From Cellvibrio sp. (GTDB lineage Bacteria > Pseudomonadota > Gammaproteobacteria > Pseudomonadales > Cellvibrionaceae), in contig JAJQJO010000014.1 of assembly GCA_021323495.1 (NCBI GenBank), forward strand, positions 1 to 20,654: a stretch of DNA of 20,654 nt, read 5' to 3'. The position numbers and the translations under genes were made by a program. This document shows positions 6,961 to 14,907 of the stretch, in pieces. The first letter of the stretch is position 1. Each line of letters starts with the position of its first letter. Under the pieces are notes generated by a model, which did not search any database, was not told the DNA's origin, and worked only from the letters and a program-made list of their open reading frames with translations.

Positions 6961-9327
6961 TTAATCACAGCTAGTCAAACCACCAATCCATGCACCAATC
7001 ACCTCAACCGCTGCCTGATCAACTACATGCGATGCCAAGGGTGGCATTTGGTTTACATCTCGCACTTTCATCCTTGCTAACAATACCGAACGCTCGGGTT
7101 CACCCGGGGCAAGAATGCGCGCATTAGCAATACCCAGGTCGCCCGTCGTGGGCTGCACATTACAGGTCTGCGTTGCTGCAAGTGCAGTGTTGTAGCGTAA
7201 ATCCAGATTTACCGGTGTGGGTCCATCGGGGCTATGGCAGTTACTGCAATTGCTGTGCAAATAGCTACGTGCGCGTTGCGCCAGGGTTGCATTGGTATCT
7301 TCGAGAGCAAAAAGTGTTTGCGCTTTTTGATTCGCTGTAATTGCCGTGGCAAATAAATTGATATGCGCAAGCGTGTCCAATTGATGTGCATTGATGCCGC
7401 TCGCGGTGTACAACATTGAATTATTTAATTGCAATGTTTCCAAACCCAGTGAAAAATTCGCCACTTGTGTATGACAAGTGAGGCATTGGCCGCGGCTGGG
7501 ATATTGCCATTGCACACCTTCAACTAATTTTTCTTTCGCATCGCTTAATAACAGCGCGTCGGTTTGGTCATCACGCCATTCATAGCTGAATCCTTGCCAA
7601 CCTGATTCACTATGGGCAAATAACCGGGTTTCGATAAAACGATCATTCAATTTGAAATGTTTCATCAGTACACTGCCGACGGGAAATAAAAAGTCGCCTT
7701 CCGCCGTCAATTCTATTTTTGTATTATCAGGCAGGGCGAAATAGCGGTCCTTTCCCGCCGCATCTGACCAGAGCGGGCTGATTACTGAATAGGGAATCAT
7801 TGCGGTTGCAGGTAATGTTGCGTCCTCCGCGCTAACGCAACCGGTTGCCGACAAATTGGTTGCCATACTGCCCGGTTGCAGCTCGCCACCCGTCACCTGC
7901 ATTTTGACAATTTGGGAACCGGCCCCCGATTGACCGATAGCGTAAAGCTCGCCCTGATTGTCCTGCGCAAACGACACAATATCGACCGGTACTGTGCCAT
8001 GATTGTTTACACTCACACCACCGTTAGTAGTGCGCGTAATTGATTGCATGGTATTGACGCAGTAATCGGTAAAAAAATATTTTCCGTAAGCAGCAGGATA
8101 TTGCGCGCCGCGATATACGTAGCCACCAATAACGGAACACACACCAGTGTTATGGCTAATCGACAACACCGGTTTGGTTTTATTGGCGGTCGAACAATTG
8201 GGGCGCCCGCTGTAGCAGGAATCACCTTCCATATCACCCCAGCCATAGTTGCCACCCCGTGTTACCAGATTCACTTCTTCCCATGCTCCCTGCCCCACAT
8301 CCCCCACCCAGAGCTCGTCAGTTTCTTTGTCAAAACCGAAGCGCCAGGGGTTGCGTAAACCGTAAGCCCATATCTCCGGCGCGCCGCCGGTAGCAGCAAA
8401 AGGATTATCCGCAGGAATCGCGTAGTTGCGTCCGGTGCTGGTGTTATCGACATCAATGCGCAAAATTTTTCCAAGTAAATTATTGGTGTTCTGGCCATGT
8501 TGTTGTGGATCACCACCGCTGCCGCCATCGCCGGAACTGATATATAAATAACCGTCACTGCCAAATGCGATTTGTCCGCCGTTGTGATTTGCATAGGGTT
8601 GATTAAAACGCAGCAAAATAATTTCTGAATCAGGATTAATCATTCCGTCTTGCGCGACATCAAAACGGCTCACCCGTGTCTCCAAATCATCATTGGTGTC
8701 GCGTCCGATATAGTTGAAATACACATAGCGGTTGCTGGCAAACTGCGGATGAAACGCCATACCTAACAAACCGGTTTCACTTTCAGGAAAATCAACCCGA
8801 TCTTCGATATTGAGAATTTCAACCAGCTCGTTAGCGGCTGTATTATTTTGGAAACGAACCACTCTGCCAGGCTGACGCGTTGCATACCAATAATTATTAT
8901 CAGCGGGCGCCTGGAGCAAATTCGTTGCATTGGCAATATTGGGTAGCGCAGGAAATACGGCTTGCCAATTAATAGTTGCCACTGTGCCGGAATCAATTGG
9001 CGCTGGTGCTATGCAAGTAGTATTGCCTGGCCGCATCGCCAAACCAGAAACAATACTGCTGGCAGATAACGAAGATGCGGACGACAATATTAGGGAAGAT
9101 GAAGAAGAAACTGACACAGAAGAAAGTGCTGCAGAAGAAATTGATACGGAAGAAAGTGGTACAGAAGAAAGAGCGGAAGAAAAAGAACTGGCCGGTGATG
9201 GAAGACTGCCTGGTAAAGATGTTGCGGTCGACGAACCGGGAGTATTATTCGAATTGCCCCCACCACCGCAGGCAACCAATCCCATAAAACTGGTCATAAG
9301 CAGGCATTTTTTTACGCAGGTTTTCAT
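6961..9327 (-). CDS. Lipoprotein: PQQ-type sugar dehydrogenase fused to diheme cytochrome c
   Basis: The 788-residue protein begins with a lipoprotein signal ending in LVAC (Cys20); glycine at +2 favours outer-membrane sorting. A serine-rich linker covers about 28-95. A glucose/sorbosone dehydrogenase-type beta-propeller follows at about 115-490, with NHNGGQIAFGSDGYLYISSG from 247, GLRNPWRFGFD at 323-333 and GDVGQGAWEEVN from 342. The family oxidises sugars with PQQ. The C-terminal part carries two heme c motifs, CLTCH at 615-619 and CSNCH at 694-698, plus MPPL near the end as a possible Met ligand. This part resembles the SO2930-type diheme cytochromes. Electrons could therefore pass from sugar to heme within one chain. 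An AGGAG site lies 6 nt before the ATG. A terminator separates it from the upstream cellulase gene, so it probably has its own promoter. Substrate and electron acceptor are unknown. Confidence 0.87.
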   Translation of the reverse strand: MKTCVKKCLLMTSFMGLVACGGGGNSNNTPGSSTATSLPGSLPSPASSFSSALSSVPLSSVSISSAALSSVSVSSSSSLILSSASSLSASSIVSGLAMRPGNTTCIAPAPIDSGTVATINWQAVFPALPNIANATNLLQAPADNNYWYATRQPGRVVRFQNNTAANELVEILNIEDRVDFPESETGLLGMAFHPQFASNRYVYFNYIGRDTNDDLETRVSRFDVAQDGMINPDSEIILLRFNQPYANHNGGQIAFGSDGYLYISSGDGGSGGDPQQHGQNTNNLLGKILRIDVDNTSTGRNYAIPADNPFAATGGAPEIWAYGLRNPWRFGFDKETDELWVGDVGQGAWEEVNLVTRGGNYGWGDMEGDSCYSGRPNCSTANKTKPVLSISHNTGVCSVIGGYVYRGAQYPAAYGKYFFTDYCVNTMQSITRTTNGGVSVNNHGTVPVDIVSFAQDNQGELYAIGQSGAGSQIVKMQVTGGELQPGSMATNLSATGCVSAEDATLPATAMIPYSVISPLWSDAAGKDRYFALPDNTKIELTAEGDFLFPVGSVLMKHFKLNDRFIETRLFAHSESGWQGFSYEWRDDQTDALLLSDAKEKLVEGVQWQYPSRGQCLTCHTQVANFSLGLETLQLNNSMLYTASGINAHQLDTLAHINLFATAITANQKAQTLFALEDTNATLAQRARSYLHSNCSNCHSPDGPTPVNLDLRYNTALAATQTCNVQPTTGDLGIANARILAPGEPERSVLLARMKVRDVNQMPPLASHVVDQAAVEVIGAWIGGLTSCD
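9104..9175 (-). repeat. 15-bp coding minisatellite in the serine linker
   Basis: On the plus strand the units begin GAAGAAA and start at 9104, 9119, 9134, 9149 and 9164 (steps of 15; the last unit is 12 bp). They encode pentapeptides of the kind LSSVS, ISSAA and LSSVP in the lipoprotein linker. The repeat keeps the reading frame, so changes in copy number would alter only linker length. Confidence 0.8.
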
Positions 9328-9438
9328 AGAGATCTCCTCGCAGACAATTAGCCAACCGAACTATTTTGAGTCGCACAATGATGCCCTCAATCATCCAATA
9401 CAATCCTGTTATCTGGTCACACTCTTATTGATCGTCCA

Positions 9439-9465
9439 TAAAAAAAGCCAGCACATGGCTGGCTT
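9439..9465 (-). terminator. Rho-independent terminator of the GH9 gene
   Basis: On the minus strand an 8-bp stem AAGCCAGC/GCTGGCTT with a 5-nt loop runs into seven or more T residues. It starts 24 bp after the cellulase stop codon and so closes that transcript before the dehydrogenase gene. Confidence 0.8.
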
Positions 9466-9488
9466 ATACAATCTCAGTGTAGCTGAAT

Positions 9489-11306
9489 TTATTGCGGGGT
9501 CGGCGTTAATACCTGGATAGCGGCCGCGACATATACCAAGGGCGCATTCCAGTTAATTGCGATTTCATTACTCGCATAACTGCAATAATTATCCAGATAG
9601 GATCGGGCCGCAATATTGGAAGGATAGGAAACATTACAGTCCTCCTTATCCTGTTGCCCAGGCTGCGGGCCACCCGCGATAAATCCGGGAATCGGCTCGG
9701 CAATTCCATCAGCCTCTGATGGGCGATGGTGCGGATGCAAGGTGGCTTTATCGCCATAACCGGTGACGAAGGACATGTCGGTCGCATTGCGGCCGAGCAC
9801 GTAATCCAGCATCGCCTGGGCCGCATCCAGATATTCGCGCTTGCCGTTGAGGCGATAGCCTTGCACCAGCATCATCGCCTGCCCCAAGGCTACCGAATTA
9901 CTACCCCAGACAAAATCATTTTCCTGCATGGTGACGCGATAGGCCGACCCAGCCCATACCGTTTGCAAATTGGCAGCAAGACCATCGATGCGGCTGGCGA
10001 TCAATGATTTATCAGCAATGGCAGTCAAATTATCGCGATGATGCGCGAGCGATATCCAACCCAAGCCACGCACATCACCCCAGGAGGGAACGGTGGCGGA
10101 AGTTTCATTGGGTTTCATCGCCGTGTAATAGGTATCTTTTTTGGTGGTGATATACAACTCAGCGGCAGCCCAGGCAAATTCATCGGCCAGGTTACTGTCG
10201 CCGTATGCGCCGGTTTTTACATCACCAGGCTGTTGGTACGTGATCGCCGGATTTGCAACTGCCCAGACCCAAGCCGATTCCGCTGCGCTTAACATATTCG
10301 CCGACAGGCCCGGCAATTGGCTTTCATACTGTGCCAACACGCGGCTGGCCGTCGCCATTACCGCCGCAAAATCCAGCGCGGCGGCTGTGGTTTTTTGCAC
10401 AACGTAGCGCTGGCTCGTCGCCTGGTGCGGCATCACGGTGCCATCGAAATTTTTATTGGTGAGTTTGTGATAGACGCCGCCGTCATTGGGGTCTTGCATG
10501 TCCAGCATCCACTCAAGGTTCCATAGCACCTCATTAAGCAGATCGGGGATTACATCGCCACTTTCAGGGATATTTAAATTCTGGCCATTAAATAACGCCG
10601 GGAAATGTTCGTAAGCCGCGAGCAGCGAATAGGTCGCAATGCCCGAATTCACTATGTACTTGTTGTAATCGCCCGCGTCATACCAACCTTTGGGCGCGGA
10701 TATCACAGTATCAGCCGGACGTGCCGTACTGGCAGCAGATGGATGCACCAGCACATTGGTATCCGGATGTCCCAACGTCCGTGCAAAAACACCGGCATGG
10801 GCGGACAACAATTCCGCACTATTGCGATTGAAATAAAAGGCTTTGATGCTCGCGGCGCTTAATGCACTGTAGACATCACTGGCAATGGTGAAATGATAGG
10901 AATCGTTCACCCCTTCGACCCGCAAGAAATAATCGCCAGGCGTTTTGACACTGGAAAAATCGGCCAATCTGACACTCTCTTCCGCTGCATCCCAGCGAGT
11001 AGCTGCGCCCAGACTGCCACTAAACACTTCCATTCCGGTCGCTGTATTTATCACTTTAAAATTGGCCGCCGCGACTGCCGGCACCACTGCCCATTTTGCG
11101 GACCCAGGCATAAAACCAAGCTGGTTAAGCTTGATGGCGCTAACCGCAGCGCTTGAACTGGTAGCAGCACTGCTAACGACTGGCGAAACAGATGATGCCC
11201 TGGCAGCGCCAGAATTACCGCCTCCACTACCGCAGCCAACCATCAAACCAGACACGGCGACGAGCGCCAGCATCGGCACCAAAGGACTCGGGGTATACAA
11301 AACCAT
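9489..11306 (-). CDS. GH9 endoglucanase (cellulase) lipoprotein
   Basis: The 605-residue protein has a lipoprotein signal with lipobox LMVGC (Cys25, glycine at +2, predicted outer membrane). A short Ser/Ala linker (31-56) precedes an Ig-like N-terminal cellulase domain at about 57-142. The GH9 catalytic domain runs from about 145 to the end. DAGD at 210-213 holds the catalytic-base aspartates, LHPHHRPS is the conserved His/Arg segment, and Glu581 in SNEIAINWNAP is the proton donor. The family cleaves beta-1,4-glucan with inversion. No carbohydrate-binding module is present. The start is supported by GGAG 6 nt upstream. Oddly, the signal peptide has no Lys or Arg. The protein most likely acts at the cell surface on cellulose or cellodextrins. 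Related Ig-GH9 enzymes can prefer mixed-linkage glucan, so the exact substrate is open. Confidence 0.93.
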   Translation of the reverse strand: MVLYTPSPLVPMLALVAVSGLMVGCGSGGGNSGAARASSVSPVVSSAATSSSAAVSAIKLNQLGFMPGSAKWAVVPAVAAANFKVINTATGMEVFSGSLGAATRWDAAEESVRLADFSSVKTPGDYFLRVEGVNDSYHFTIASDVYSALSAASIKAFYFNRNSAELLSAHAGVFARTLGHPDTNVLVHPSAASTARPADTVISAPKGWYDAGDYNKYIVNSGIATYSLLAAYEHFPALFNGQNLNIPESGDVIPDLLNEVLWNLEWMLDMQDPNDGGVYHKLTNKNFDGTVMPHQATSQRYVVQKTTAAALDFAAVMATASRVLAQYESQLPGLSANMLSAAESAWVWAVANPAITYQQPGDVKTGAYGDSNLADEFAWAAAELYITTKKDTYYTAMKPNETSATVPSWGDVRGLGWISLAHHRDNLTAIADKSLIASRIDGLAANLQTVWAGSAYRVTMQENDFVWGSNSVALGQAMMLVQGYRLNGKREYLDAAQAMLDYVLGRNATDMSFVTGYGDKATLHPHHRPSEADGIAEPIPGFIAGGPQPGQQDKEDCNVSYPSNIAARSYLDNYCSYASNEIAINWNAPLVYVAAAIQVLTPTPQ

Positions 11307-11346
11307 GGGATTCTCCGTTGCACTCCAGGCTCCTGCGAACCTGGTT

Positions 11347-11377
11347 GTTATATTTTAAGCAGTAACCTGGGTTGCAA
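11347..11377 (-). promoter_or_regulatory. Candidate promoter of the GH9 gene
   Basis: On the minus strand TTGCAA (11372-11377) and TATAAC (11347-11352) are separated by 19 bp, longer than ideal. They lie 41-71 bp before the ATG. Two CCAGGTT direct repeats flank the -10 and a GTTGC-N9-GCAAC inverted repeat overlaps the -35. These could be regulator sites, but no regulator can be named. Confidence 0.3.
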
Positions 11378-11453
11378 TGCTGTCGCAACACCAGATACGT
11401 AGCGGGGGCAAGGGTACTCGATGGGAAGTCCCCTGGATTCCCATTTTGCGTGG

Positions 11454-11477
11454 AAAACCTGAAGTGGTGATCAGGTT
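11454..11477 (-). terminator. Possible terminator of hda
   Basis: On the minus strand AACCTGA, an 8-nt loop and TCAGGTT form a 7-bp stem followed by a short T-tract (TTTTCC), about 32 bp after the hda stop. The T-tract is short, so termination may be partial. Confidence 0.4.
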
Positions 11478-11508
11478 GGGGAGAGTCTGGAGGTGATATT
11501 GCAGGAGA

Positions 11509-12222
11509 TCAAATTGCTAAAACTTTCTTTACAAAAGGAATGGTCAATTTACGTTGTTCTGCGAGCGAGGCGTGGTCGAGCCGCGCCAACTGCCAGAAGA
11601 GTTCGTTGGTATCGCGCGGTAAACGCTGGATTATATATTGCGCCACCTCATCGCCCAGTTCCAGACCGCGGGCACGGGCACGCATTTGCAGCGCTTGTTG
11701 TTTATCCTCGTCGCCGAGGCTATGCACCTGGTAAGTCAGGCCCCATTGCAAACGCGAGCGCAAATCCTCCAGGCTTAAACCAAGTTCACGCGGGCTGTGC
11801 TCTGCCGCAACCAGCAAGCGCTTGCCTTGGTCACGCAGCAAATTGTAGAGGTTGAAAATCGCCAATTCCCAATCCAGGCGGCCAGCGACAGTTGGCAGGC
11901 AATCCAGGCAAACCAGATCGACCATCTCCAAACCGGTAAAAAGTTCATCCGGTGCGTAACCAACCAGATCGCGCAGGGGCAAATACTGTACCGACATCCC
12001 CATCGATTGCGCCTGGTGACAAGCGGCCTGCAACAAATGGGTCAAACCACATCCAGGTGCACCCCACAGATAAACAAAGGTCTCGCCAGTACCATCCAAT
12101 TGCGCGCGCAACCCTTGCAGCACCATCGCATTGTGGGTGTGCCCGGGCGCATAAAAATTTTCAAAGGTAGCGTCATCATTCAGATTGACGCCCAGGGACA
12201 ATTGCTGGGGCAAGTTAACCAT
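11509..12222 (-). CDS. hda: Hda, DnaA regulatory inactivator
   Basis: Hda is a DnaA-like AAA+ protein. With the DNA-loaded sliding clamp it promotes ATP hydrolysis on DnaA, which prevents re-initiation of replication. I choose the ATG at 12222 (237 residues). It gives QLSLGV at 7-12, near the QLSLPL clamp-binding motif of the family, followed by the typical DDATFENFY. A TTG 15 bp upstream lies inside the previous gene. The Walker A region is GAPGCGLT at 54-61, with Leu60 where other Hda proteins carry Arg and AAA+ ATPases carry Lys. Walker B is LVCLDC with Asp107. The box VII arginine is Arg157 in LRSRLQWG. The C-terminus (RKLTIPFVKKVL) is strongly conserved. The gene follows the DUF2066 gene by 2 bp, so the two are surely co-transcribed. 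Confidence 0.9.
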   Translation of the reverse strand: MVNLPQQLSLGVNLNDDATFENFYAPGHTHNAMVLQGLRAQLDGTGETFVYLWGAPGCGLTHLLQAACHQAQSMGMSVQYLPLRDLVGYAPDELFTGLEMVDLVCLDCLPTVAGRLDWELAIFNLYNLLRDQGKRLLVAAEHSPRELGLSLEDLRSRLQWGLTYQVHSLGDEDKQQALQMRARARGLELGDEVAQYIIQRLPRDTNELFWQLARLDHASLAEQRKLTIPFVKKVLAI

Positions 12223-12224
12223 AA

Positions 12225-13592
12225 CTACTTCTGCCAAACGTACATCAAAGGATTCTCGATGGTGCCGATATCCGGCGCCGGCGCTACAGCGGGTTGAGCG
12301 CCGGGGATTTGCTCGCTAGCCAATGCCTGATCCAGCTCGGCCATAGCATCTGCATCTATACCTTGGGCAGAGGATGTTTCACCAGCGACGACGGCTACCG
12401 CAGGTGTTTCATTCATGGTGTCGGATTGCAGGGGAGCCAAACGCCGCCCCAGCGCCAGTGTACCCATCAATAGTTTCACATCCCCCTGAGTGGTCAGACG
12501 CACCAGCATACCTTCGGCATTGACCTTTACCACTTCCATGCGCTGCACCATCGCCAGTTCATCCAAATAGGCCTGCGCCTGTTTGAACTCACCAAAACCG
12601 ATGATGTTACCAATACGCAACATGATGATTTGCGGCCCCTGGCCGGTGGGCATAATGGCATATTGGTCCGCGAAATAATCGGTAGCGCGGTCAACCGCCA
12701 GCGCAAAAAGACTTTTCACATCGGGTGTTTCATCGGCGAATACCTGGCTGTTACTGGCATGCAGCAGCTGCCAATCACCCAACCAGGGTCCCTGGACTAC
12801 CGGCGTGGGAGTAGCATCAAGCGCATCTGCCGCCACAGAGCTCGCTGTCGATGAGACCGGATTTGTTACGGCAACTTCGCTATTAACCGGAGTTTCAGCA
12901 GCCAATGGATCAATCTTTACCGCCGGCGGTATCGGCCCAAGGCTATAAGGGGTGTAGCGTCCCACTAAAATCGCATCAGCCTTGTAGCGCAACGAAGCAG
13001 TTTTGATTTTTTCGACATCGAGTGCCCATAAATCATCAGCCGTAAGCGACAAGCTGTCTTCCAGGTCCATCCTGGGGAAACTGAGTGGCAGGCCGCGATA
13101 TTGTGCCTGCATCTGCATCGCCTGCAGATCCGTCACTTCCGGCACCAAACGTAGTCCTGAGGGGTCTTTGGCAACCAGCCAGACCAATACTTTGGGGCGG
13201 GTTGCTGGCCAGAGCGGCAATTGCGCCTGACGCAGCAACTGCTCAATCGCCTGGGGTTCATAGTTCAACTGCAGGCCTATCGCCGGAACAGTTTTGCCAT
13301 CCGCCGTAATTTTTTCAGGCGAGGATTTATAACTGAAACCAAATAGATAGTTTTGCGCTTTCGGCAGTGCTTGTTTGATGGCGGGATTATCCAGGGCGCT
13401 GCGCAAGCCAGATACACGCACAATGACTTCACCAAAGCTGGCGCGCGCTGCGGCATTGCGCTCGCTTTCGGATTGGCTTTTTACCAATGTCTCAGCGCGA
13501 TAAATATCAACTTTTTGCCCGGCTGAGGCCATGCCAGCCAAACCGGACACCAACGAACAAACCAGCAAACGGATAAACAGAGAATGCAACAA
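12225..13592 (-). CDS. DUF2066 exported protein
   Basis: This 455-residue protein has a Sec signal peptide of about 24 residues (cleavage after ASA, before GQKVDIY). The rest matches the DUF2066 family, of unknown function. A low-complexity Ala/Pro/Ser/Thr/Val stretch occurs near 235-265 and another near the C-terminus. The start codon is TTG at 13592, directly followed by a second TTG; AGGGG lies 6 nt upstream and no ATG gives a full signal peptide. It forms a two-gene unit with hda and is divergent from purM. This order (hda, DUF2066, then purM and purN on the other strand) is the one I know from Pseudomonas. The protein should be periplasmic; its link to Hda is by position only. Confidence 0.85.
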   Translation of the reverse strand: MLHSLFIRLLVCSLVSGLAGMASAGQKVDIYRAETLVKSQSESERNAAARASFGEVIVRVSGLRSALDNPAIKQALPKAQNYLFGFSYKSSPEKITADGKTVPAIGLQLNYEPQAIEQLLRQAQLPLWPATRPKVLVWLVAKDPSGLRLVPEVTDLQAMQMQAQYRGLPLSFPRMDLEDSLSLTADDLWALDVEKIKTASLRYKADAILVGRYTPYSLGPIPPAVKIDPLAAETPVNSEVAVTNPVSSTASSVAADALDATPTPVVQGPWLGDWQLLHASNSQVFADETPDVKSLFALAVDRATDYFADQYAIMPTGQGPQIIMLRIGNIIGFGEFKQAQAYLDELAMVQRMEVVKVNAEGMLVRLTTQGDVKLLMGTLALGRRLAPLQSDTMNETPAVAVVAGETSSAQGIDADAMAELDQALASEQIPGAQPAVAPAPDIGTIENPLMYVWQK

Positions 13593-13598
13593 AACTTA

Positions 13599-13603
13599 CC
13601 CCT
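13599..13603 (-). promoter_or_regulatory. Ribosome binding site supporting a TTG start
   Basis: On the minus strand AGGGG lies 6 nt before the TTG at 13592. This supports initiation at TTG for the DUF2066 gene, where no ATG precedes the signal peptide. Confidence 0.55.
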
Positions 13604-13791
13604 GGATGCAGCCAATAAAAGCAAAGAGACGGCATTGTAACAGGCTTAAACAAGGGCGCGACAAGGCCAATCGGGGCAGCGCGCACAATTTCTGTGGATT
13701 CTGGTGAATGCGCATACAAGTGCAAATACTTACCCCAGGAATAACTTGTACGGCAGTTGTGCTTTGACCTGCAAGCGCCGCCATAAGCTGT

Positions 13792-13797
13792 TAGAAT
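13792..13797 (+). promoter_or_regulatory. Candidate -10 of purM
   Basis: TAGAAT lies 51 bp before the purM ATG. The -35 is poor: CTGCAA at the right spacing, or TTGACC with an overlong 22-bp spacer. The remaining 256-bp divergent gap shows no other clear element. Confidence 0.35.
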
Positions 13798-13848
13798 GGC
13801 GGCCTTTTTTTCAACCAGTCCAATTGCCCGAGCTGTGAGCCCTTTCCT

Positions 13849-14904
13849 ATGAGCCAAAACCAAACCCCTACCCCATCCTTAAGCTACAAAGATGCAGGCG
13901 TTGATATAGACGCGGGCGATGCACTGGTTGAACGCATCAAGAGCGTTGCCAAACGCACCCGCCGCCGCGAGGTAATGGCCGGTCTGGGCGGCTTTGCAGC
14001 CCTGTGTGAAATCCCCGAAGGTTATCGCCAACCGGTATTGGTATCAGGCACTGACGGCGTGGGCACCAAACTGCGCCTGGCGATGAACCTTCAAAAACAC
14101 GACACCATAGGTATCGACCTGGTTGCCATGTGCGTCAACGACCTGGTTGTTACCGGTGCTGAACCACTGTTTTTCCTCGACTACTACGCCACCGGCAAGC
14201 TTAACGTTGACGTTGCTGCGGCTGTGGTATCCGGCATTGGCGATGGCTGTGAACTGTCCGGCTGCTCGTTGGTTGGCGGCGAAACAGCTGAAATGCCTGG
14301 CATGTATGAAGGCGAAGATTACGATCTGGCCGGGTTTTGTGTTGGGGTGGTAGAAAAATCAGAAATTATCGACGGCAGCAAAGTACAGGCTGGCGACGTA
14401 TTGGTCGCCCTCACTTCCAGTGGCCCGCATTCCAATGGTTACTCACTGATCCGCAAGATCATTGAAGTCACCAATGCCGACCTGAATCAGGATTGCGGTG
14501 GCAAATCCCTGGCCAATGCGCTTATGGAACCTACCCGTATTTACGTAAAATCAGTCCTCAAACTGATTAAAGAATCGCAAGTCAATGCCATGGCACACAT
14601 CACCGGTGGCGGTTTGACTGAAAATATCCCACGCGTATTGCCAGATGATTGCAAAGCCGTTATCGACACCAAAAGCTGGGCACTGCCACCGGTATTCCAA
14701 TGGTTGCAACGCGGCGGCAATGTGGACATCCGCGAAATGTACCGCACCTTTAATTGCGGTGTAGGTATGGTGATTGCTGTTCCGGCGGGCGAAAAAGACA
14801 ATGCCCTGAGCATCCTGCGTGCGGCTGGTGAAAACGCTTTTGTAATTGGCTCGATTGCCAAGGCCACCGGCGACGAGCACCAAGTTGAACTGCAAGGCCT
14901 CTAA
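13849..14904 (+). CDS. purM: Phosphoribosylformylglycinamidine cyclo-ligase (PurM)
   Basis: PurM is the AIR synthetase that closes the imidazole ring of 5-aminoimidazole ribonucleotide with ATP, the fifth step of purine synthesis. The 351 residues match the usual length of about 345. Recognisable segments are LSYKDAGVDIDAG at 11-23, GTDGVGTKLRLA from 67 (nucleotide/phosphate site), GGETAEMPGMY and SSGPHSNGYSLIRK. The purN start follows 3 bp after the stop, so the two consecutive-pathway genes are coupled. The ATG has only a weak upstream ribosome site, but the N-terminus fits the family. Confidence 0.97.
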   Translation: MSQNQTPTPSLSYKDAGVDIDAGDALVERIKSVAKRTRRREVMAGLGGFAALCEIPEGYRQPVLVSGTDGVGTKLRLAMNLQKHDTIGIDLVAMCVNDLVVTGAEPLFFLDYYATGKLNVDVAAAVVSGIGDGCELSGCSLVGGETAEMPGMYEGEDYDLAGFCVGVVEKSEIIDGSKVQAGDVLVALTSSGPHSNGYSLIRKIIEVTNADLNQDCGGKSLANALMEPTRIYVKSVLKLIKESQVNAMAHITGGGLTENIPRVLPDDCKAVIDTKSWALPPVFQWLQRGGNVDIREMYRTFNCGVGMVIAVPAGEKDNALSILRAAGENAFVIGSIAKATGDEHQVELQGL

Positions 14905-14907
14905 CGC

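Noticed and set aside
8930..9520. Open plus-strand frame of 196 codons opposite the dehydrogenase
   Set aside because: It reads antisense through the serine linker; its acidic, Glu-rich product is a by-product of the repeated linker codons, and the opposite strand has clear domains.
12223..12237. TTG start for hda
   Set aside because: It lies inside the DUF2066 gene; the ATG at 12222 gives the family N-terminus with the clamp-binding motif at the usual place.
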